A stretch of DNA of 64,000 nucleotides from Mycoplasmatota bacterium (lineage in GTDB: Bacteria > Bacillota_I > Bacilli_A > MAG-NZ), in contig CP074575.1 in the NCBI GenBank assembly GCA_018394315.1, positions 1,969,501 to 2,033,500 of the forward strand, written 5' to 3'. Position numbers and translations under genes: made by a program. Under the pieces are notes generated by a model that was given only the letters and a program-made list of their open reading frames with translations, was not told the DNA's origin and ran no database searches. Below, one piece after another: positions 59,376 through 64,000 of this stretch; the stretch's first letter is position 1; every line of letters starts with the position of its first letter.

Positions 59376-59909
59376 TTAGATAAATCTTTTTATTATTGTA
59401 GGTATTTCTCTTATATTTTTTAATATACTCATTATAATATTTACTAATTTAATCTCACCTATACAATATATATTTACTCTCGCAACATTTTCTCTAAAGT
59501 TTTCTAATACAATGTACTCTTCTTTATGTACTTCTTTGACATTTTCCCTTAAATATCTTTGGACAAAACTTAAAGTTGTCCAATTAAACACATCTACAAA
59601 TTGCTTATAAAAACTATCTTGAACTTTTAGTTTATCAACTATCTGAATCTCTTTTATAACAACATAAGACAGTATATCTTTAATAAAACTTCTTGATTCG
59701 AAAACCTTCTTTATATTCTCAAATGTTTCATAAAAACTAAAACCACCTTCACGGTGCTTAGATTGGGTAAATCTCTTAATTAATTCATCAACATCTAGTC
59801 TAATATTGAATATTTTAGTGAAAAATAAATCAATATTCGCCTCATCATCATCAACTACAACTTTAAATTTAAATGTAAACGTCAAGAAAACAGCAACTAT
59901 AAACGCCAT
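59376..59909 (-). CDS. DUF2953 domain protein (YtfI-like)
   Basis: The 177-residue protein has an N-terminal membrane segment (MAFIVAVFLTFTFKF) followed by a DUF2953-type domain (KVVVDDDEANIDLFFTKIFNI). The middle region has KEIQIVDKLKVQDS and the C-terminal FVQRYLRENV and YCIGEIKLVNIIMSI, as in YtfI. The family pairs with GerW/YtfJ and is suggested to act with it; no catalytic residues are recognisable. The start lacks a strong ribosome site, so it may be coupled to asnB, whose stop is 17 nt upstream. Confidence 0.75.
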   Translation of the reverse strand: MAFIVAVFLTFTFKFKVVVDDDEANIDLFFTKIFNIRLDVDELIKRFTQSKHREGGFSFYETFENIKKVFESRSFIKDILSYVVIKEIQIVDKLKVQDSFYKQFVDVFNWTTLSFVQRYLRENVKEVHKEEYIVLENFRENVARVNIYCIGEIKLVNIIMSILKNIREIPTIIKRFI

Positions 59910-59926
59910 AATTAAATGTTCAATAA

Positions 59927-61684
59927 TTACACCAACTCTATATTATATTTTTTATACCAGTAATCCATTTGATATAAGTATGCTAACAACTGCGGACCAG
60001 TCATTAATTGACCAAACCATGGTTTTTCAAATGACTCACCACCCGTATTAACTAATTCTATTAATCTATCTTTTTTAAATAAAATATTTAAAATACTGTT
60101 TTTATCTTTAATTACTTCACTTAACTTATCTTTAATTAACCTAGTATAGACTTCACTATGAGTTTTTGGATATGGATTCTTCTTTCTATTAAGAATTTCT
60201 TTAGGGAGTAAATCTTTCATAGCTTCTCTTAAAAGTCCCTTTTCCTGCTTATAAAACTTATAATCTTTAGGAACATTAAATAAGAATTCAACAAGCCTAT
60301 GATCAGCAAATGGTACTCTTACCTCTAGTGAAGCACCCATACTCATTCTATCCTTACGGTCAAGAAGTGTTGTCATAAACCACTTTATATTCAAGTACAT
60401 CATTTGCTGATGACTATCCATATTCTCTATCTCAGCTAATGTTTCATCATACTTATCTTTAACATATTCTCTAATTTTTAAACTTTCTCTCCACTCATCT
60501 TTTAGTAAATCTACTCTTGCATCTAAGTCTCTTAACCACGGGAAGATAGTACTGTCTGTATCTCGGTAGAACCAAGGGTAACCTCCAAAAATTTCATCAG
60601 CGCACTCACCAGATAACCCAACCGTATGTTCTTTCTTTATTTCTAAACAAAACCAATATAGTGAAGAATCAATATCAGCCATTCCTGGTGAATCCCTTAA
60701 TTCAACGGATCTTTTTAAAGTGTCTACTAACTCTTCTTGTGATATCACTTTATCAATATGTCTTGTATTATACATATTTGTAACATACTTAATGTAATCT
60801 AAATCCTTACTTACTTGAAAATCATTAGTCTTAAAATCGTTATCCTCATAGTCTATAGAATATGTAGTTAATGAATCTAAATTATTAGCTGCAACTGCAG
60901 TAATAATACTAGAATCAACTCCTCCAGAAAGAAATGTACATAAAGGAACATCTGAAACTAATTGTCTTTTTATCGCATCCTCTAATAAGTTCCTAACTTC
61001 TTTAACTGTATCGTCAAAGCTTAAATTAAAGTTATTAACACTCACATTCCAATATTCATGAATAGTAACACTTCCATCAAAGTACATATAGTGACCCGGT
61101 TTTAACTGAAAAACATCTTTATATATAGTTTTACCCAAAGTATGACTTGGTCCTAATCCCAGCAGTTCTTTTAAACCGTCTTCATCAACTTTACTATTAT
61201 CTAAATAGTAAAGAATACTTTTAATTTCTGAGGAAAATATAATATCTTTACCATTTATAGAGTAATAAAGAGGCTTAACGCCTACTCTATCTCTAGCTAA
61301 AAATAACTTATCTCCATCAAATATAGCAAATGAAAATATCCCATTCAATTTCTCTAAGCACTTTTCATTCCATTCATAGTAACTCTTTAATAAAACTTCA
61401 GTATCAGAATGACCTATAAACGAATATCCTAGTTCTATTAAATCTTTTCTAATCTCTTCAGTATTGTAAAGTTCACCATTATATATCATTGTACAGTTCT
61501 TATAACTCATTGGTTGTTTACCATTATCCTTATCAATCACTACTAATCGCCTATGCCCAAAGGCTACTTTATCAAAAAAATATCCTTCTTCATCAGGACC
61601 TCTATGAGTTAGCAATCTCGTGCTTTCTATAAACCTTTCTTTATTGAATGATTTATTTGTCGTCATACCTACAATACCACACAT
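59927..61684 (-). CDS. asnB: Asparagine synthetase (glutamine-hydrolyzing)
   Basis: The protein has 585 residues with the N-terminal Ntn Cys (MCGIVGMTTN), glutaminase segment MIYNGELYNTEEI and, in the C-terminal synthetase domain, PP-loop LSGGVDSSIITAVA (about 248-261) and LSGECADEIFGGYPWF (about 343). These are typical of AsnB from Firmicutes, which makes asparagine from aspartate, glutamine and ATP. It is not in the polysaccharide locus, so I take this copy as the housekeeping enzyme and the copy at 39 kb as the specialised one. It is followed by DUF2953 and gerW-like genes. Confidence 0.94.
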   Translation of the reverse strand: MCGIVGMTTNKSFNKERFIESTRLLTHRGPDEEGYFFDKVAFGHRRLVVIDKDNGKQPMSYKNCTMIYNGELYNTEEIRKDLIELGYSFIGHSDTEVLLKSYYEWNEKCLEKLNGIFSFAIFDGDKLFLARDRVGVKPLYYSINGKDIIFSSEIKSILYYLDNSKVDEDGLKELLGLGPSHTLGKTIYKDVFQLKPGHYMYFDGSVTIHEYWNVSVNNFNLSFDDTVKEVRNLLEDAIKRQLVSDVPLCTFLSGGVDSSIITAVAANNLDSLTTYSIDYEDNDFKTNDFQVSKDLDYIKYVTNMYNTRHIDKVISQEELVDTLKRSVELRDSPGMADIDSSLYWFCLEIKKEHTVGLSGECADEIFGGYPWFYRDTDSTIFPWLRDLDARVDLLKDEWRESLKIREYVKDKYDETLAEIENMDSHQQMMYLNIKWFMTTLLDRKDRMSMGASLEVRVPFADHRLVEFLFNVPKDYKFYKQEKGLLREAMKDLLPKEILNRKKNPYPKTHSEVYTRLIKDKLSEVIKDKNSILNILFKKDRLIELVNTGGESFEKPWFGQLMTGPQLLAYLYQMDYWYKKYNIELV

Positions 61685-61759
61685 AATATTCCTCCCATCA
61701 AACTTATTATATTTCTCTAAAAATGAAGCGTGAGTATATTTATTATTTCCTAAAATATG

Positions 61760-62608
61760 TTAGTCACTAGAGAAAAATAAATTTATTTTATCAATCTGTT
61801 TAAGCCCTTCTCTATATCCAATCTCATAAAGTTTATTAATCTTTTTTAAGTCATTCTCTACTCTGCTTACAAAATGTGTTGATTTCTTCGGATAAATTGC
61901 AAATGCAAGTCCTTCATCTACTTTCGTCTTTAAATACTCTCTTTCTTCCATATACCTAGTATGTCTATTTATTAAAGCATCATATATCTTAGGGTATTTT
62001 CTGTAATACATTCTCAAAAAGTGACTTTTTATTGGCTTACAACTATAATTTTCTACCTTGGTAGAGATCACTAATACTTTATCGCAGTTATCATAAAATG
62101 CTCTTTTTAATGGAATGGACTCTGAAATACCCCCGTCCAAATAAAAACTCTTCATAATTTTTACAGGACTAGTTATTACTGGTATTGCATGAGATGCCTT
62201 ATAGATTTTCTCAAAGTTTTCATTACTGTTTAGCTTATAAAACTCGCTTAATCCAGTTTCACAATTTGTTATATTTGCAATCATTTCAACATCAGATTTA
62301 TGAAACTTTTCATAATCAAACTCATCAAGTTTTAACTGTAAATCATTAAAAATCCAATCCCATCCGAAATAATCTCCTGTTTTAAGATAATTACGTAATG
62401 ACATATATCTATGATCATTGACAAAATTGTTTAAAACTCTATACCCTCTCCCTCTTTGTTTAGTGATATAATTACAACCATTCGTTACTCCGACTGATAC
62501 ACCTAAGACATAATCAAACTCGATAGAATTATCCATAAATGCATCTAAAACACCAGTTGTAAATACGCCTCTTATTCCTCCACCCTCTAAAATCAATCCT
62601 TTTTTCAT
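61760..62608 (-). CDS. Patatin-like phospholipase family protein
   Basis: The 282-residue protein has GLILEGGGIRGVFTTGVLDAF (oxyanion loop, residues 4-24), nucleophile LGVSVGVTNG (Ser about 39) and YLDGGISESIPLKRAF (catalytic Asp about 157). This is the Ser-Asp dyad of patatin lipases, here of the YjjU/RssA-like bacterial type. No signal peptide was found, so it is intracellular or membrane-associated. It would hydrolyse acyl esters of lipids. The substrate is unknown. It stands alone, divergent from yidD. Confidence 0.93.
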   Translation of the reverse strand: MKKGLILEGGGIRGVFTTGVLDAFMDNSIEFDYVLGVSVGVTNGCNYITKQRGRGYRVLNNFVNDHRYMSLRNYLKTGDYFGWDWIFNDLQLKLDEFDYEKFHKSDVEMIANITNCETGLSEFYKLNSNENFEKIYKASHAIPVITSPVKIMKSFYLDGGISESIPLKRAFYDNCDKVLVISTKVENYSCKPIKSHFLRMYYRKYPKIYDALINRHTRYMEEREYLKTKVDEGLAFAIYPKKSTHFVSRVENDLKKINKLYEIGYREGLKQIDKINLFFSSD

Positions 62609-62684
62609 TCAGTCTCCCTCAAATCAATACATACTATGATACTGAGACAGAAAATATAAAAATTATAGATAATATTCCAAATAC

Positions 62685-62713
62685 TTGTGTAAATCTTTCG
62701 AAATTGATATGAT
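62685..62713 (+). promoter_or_regulatory. Promoter of yidD and the cyclase-fold gene
   Basis: -35 TTGTGT (62685-62690), a 17-bp spacer and -10 TATGAT (62708-62713), 20 bp before the yidD ATG. Confidence 0.55.
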
Positions 62714-62733
62714 TATCATAAGAGAGTGATAAA

Positions 62734-62964
62734 ATGTCGAAAATTAATAAAATAATTATAAAAATAATAGATAAATATAGATTCCATACAAGGTATAAAC
62801 AAAAAACATGTAGATATCATCCAACATGTAGCGAGTACGCTAAAGAAGCATTTGAAAACAAAAACTTCTTTTATGCCCTAGTTTTAAGTATATGGCGAAT
62901 TCTAAGATGTAATCCATTTAGTAAAGGTGGATATGACCCTATACCTGGAAAACATAAAGAATAG
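62734..62964 (+). CDS. yidD: Membrane protein insertion efficiency factor YidD
   Basis: The 76-residue protein has the [16 protein letters not shown] motif (about 26-41), [23 protein letters not shown] (about 50-72) and an N-terminal basic amphipathic helix ([22 protein letters not shown]). These match YidD, which acts with YidC in membrane protein insertion. The size is standard. GAGTGAT precedes the start. It is upstream of the cyclase-fold gene by 31 nt. Confidence 0.97.
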   Translation: MSKINKIIIKIIDKYRFHTRYKQKTCRYHPTCSEYAKEAFENKNFFYALVLSIWRILRCNPFSKGGYDPIPGKHKE

Positions 62965-62995
62965 GAATAATCTACACTAAGTGAGGTGAAATTAG

Positions 62996-63730
62996 ATGTC
63001 TTACGATTACAAGTATGCAAAATCTAGACTACTAGAAATACTTGATGACAATTCTAAAATTAAGAATATTGATATGTTATCTCAAGATGAAAGTGAATTC
63101 GAGACAAGTGGAGTAGAAACTTGGGTTAGTGTCATCTATATAGATATCAAAAATCAAGCTGAAATAATTACACAAGACAGCAGGAAAAATATTTCGAAAG
63201 TAATCAAGTCTTTCACTTCAGAAATAGTAAATATATTAAATTCTAAATTAGTAAAAGAAATTAAAATTAATAAGGGTTATATCTATGCTGTTTACAATTC
63301 ACCAACAAGAAATAACATCTATGAAATAGCCGATAAAACATACTATGTTAATACATGGATAAAAATGGTAAATATACTCTTAAATAATAGAAATCTTCCA
63401 ACATACAAAATCGGTATTGGTATGAGTACTAATAAAGAATTTGTCATTAAGACATGTTCTGAGATGACTGAAGTGAACAACAAGTTATGGATGGGAAGAA
63501 CTATAGATGAAGCAATGAACTTAGCTAAAATATCAAATAGCGTAAGCGAAGATAAAATCGCGTTTGGAGAAACTTCATATATGAACTTTATTGAATCTCT
63601 AATACTTGAGAGTGAAGAATCAAAAAGTTGGTTTACTGAACATAAGCATCCAGAGTACAATAAATACTACACTGCCAGTATCTCCATTACTGAATTTGAC
63701 AACTGGATTAAAAATGGAATGAAAGAATAA
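62996..63730 (+). CDS. Degenerate class III nucleotidyl-cyclase-fold protein, function unknown
   Basis: The 244-residue protein has GTG-free ATG start with GTGAGGTG upstream. I see the outline of a class III cyclase homology domain (about 42-205): VSVIYIDIKNQ with the first metal-type Asp (D50), a KGYIYAVYNS strand where active enzymes have the second Asp (GDG-like), YKIGIGMSTNKEFVIK, and LWMGRTIDEAMNLAKIS like the GDAVNxAxR segment. The second metal Asp is replaced by Tyr (about 95), so catalysis by the usual route is doubtful. No transmembrane segment, HAMP or sensor domain was found. It may bind a nucleotide or be a partner protein. It follows yidD. The family call is weak and rests on pattern only. 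Confidence 0.45.
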   Translation: MSYDYKYAKSRLLEILDDNSKIKNIDMLSQDESEFETSGVETWVSVIYIDIKNQAEIITQDSRKNISKVIKSFTSEIVNILNSKLVKEIKINKGYIYAVYNSPTRNNIYEIADKTYYVNTWIKMVNILLNNRNLPTYKIGIGMSTNKEFVIKTCSEMTEVNNKLWMGRTIDEAMNLAKISNSVSEDKIAFGETSYMNFIESLILESEESKSWFTEHKHPEYNKYYTASISITEFDNWIKNGMKE

Positions 63731-63752
63731 AGGAAATCCAATGGATTTCCTT
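63730..63752. terminator. Bidirectional terminator shared by the cyclase-fold and M20 peptidase genes
   Basis: A perfect 10-bp stem AAGGAAATCC / GGATTTCCTT with an AAT loop. Both stop codons touch it, from opposite strands. Confidence 0.8.
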
Positions 63753-64000
63753 ATTTTATTAATTCCTTCATTAATTTATACATTACATCAACACCCACAA
63801 CTAGCGAGTCTGTATCAACATCAAAAGTATCGGAATGTAAATGAGTAATAAGCCCATTATCTTTATTAGACGTTCCTAAAGAGAACATACAACCAGGAGC
63901 TTTTTCCAAAAAGAATCCAAAATCCTCCCCACCAAGAGATGGATAATCAATAATTACTACTTTATCGTGTACTTTCTTTAAAGTATCTAATACAAAATCA
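63751..64000 (-). CDS. M20 family metallopeptidase/amidohydrolase (3' part, runs off the right edge)
   Basis: The frame is open from the right edge to a TAA at 63753-63751 and gives 82 C-terminal residues plus the stop. SLGGEDFGFFLEKAPGCMF has the conserved GGEDF glutamate of M20 aminoacylases, and LITHLHSDTFDVDTDSLVVGVDVMYKL holds the HxxxFxVDxxxL signature with the metal-binding His. Closest in character to the M20D aminoacylase / hippurate hydrolase-like group, which removes an acyl group from amino acids or opens an amide. The N-terminal catalytic domain lies outside the window, so the substrate cannot be given. Confidence 0.88.
   Translation of the reverse strand, partial: DFVLDTLKKVHDKVVIIDYPSLGGEDFGFFLEKAPGCMFSLGTSNKDNGLITHLHSDTFDVDTDSLVVGVDVMYKLMKELIK

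Noticed and set aside
62996-64000. Pycsar anti-phage system
   Set aside because: The cyclase-fold protein lacks a metal ligand and no effector gene accompanies it; the neighbour is an M20 peptidase on the other strand.

Overview
The window is low-GC DNA (roughly 30% G+C by eye) with AGGAGG-type ribosome sites, TTGACA/TATAAT promoters, TGA used as a stop and many short intrinsic terminators. Gene content is Firmicutes/Tenericutes-like. There is a dnaE-pfkA-pyk run, a Bacillus-like ytfI-ytfJ-ytxK-ackA block, acetate kinase and the three [FeFe]-hydrogenase maturases. I infer a fermentative, anaerobic, wall-making relative of the Mollicutes (Izemoplasma/Haloplasma-like). No rRNA, tRNA, CRISPR array, IS element or prophage was seen.

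Layout. 1-3.2 kb: the 5' part of an rRNA uracil methyltransferase, a PadR/DUF2812 pair with a striking iterated operator, and a TetR/flavoprotein pair. 3.3-9.4 kb (minus strand): acpS-uvrB, then the hydE-hydG-hydF operon. 9.5-12.5 kb (plus strand): a B12-type radical SAM protein and a MurE-type ligase. 12.5-18 kb (minus): pyk, pfkA, dnaE. 18-25.6 kb (minus): an anchored surface beta-propeller protein, an alpha/beta hydrolase, an amidase lipoprotein with Ig-like domains and a large HRDC-SF1 helicase.

26-53 kb (minus) is a surface-polysaccharide locus. It carries nucleotide-sugar supply (glmS, glmM, glmU), a bacillosamine-type route (PglF-, PglE-, PglD- and PglC-like proteins), a UDP-HexNAc epimerase and UDP-HexNAc dehydrogenase, a GT4 transferase, a Wzx-like flippase, two Wzy/O-antigen-ligase-like proteins and an AsnB-type amidotransferase. 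It also has a complete PAPS-forming set (CysD, a CysN with a degenerate kinase tail, and a CysC-CysQ fusion) and a sulfotransferase. No sulfate-reduction gene is present, so the PAPS is probably used to sulfate the glycan. The locus is headed by what reads as a c-di-GMP-I (GEMM) riboswitch followed by a perfect intrinsic terminator. This suggests c-di-GMP control of a sulfated exopolysaccharide.

53.2-64 kb: an iron ABC transporter (fbpABC-like), ackA with ytxK, a GerW/YtfJ-type protein with DUF2953, a second asnB, a patatin-like lipase, yidD, a degenerate nucleotide-cyclase-fold protein and the 3' part of an M20 peptidase.
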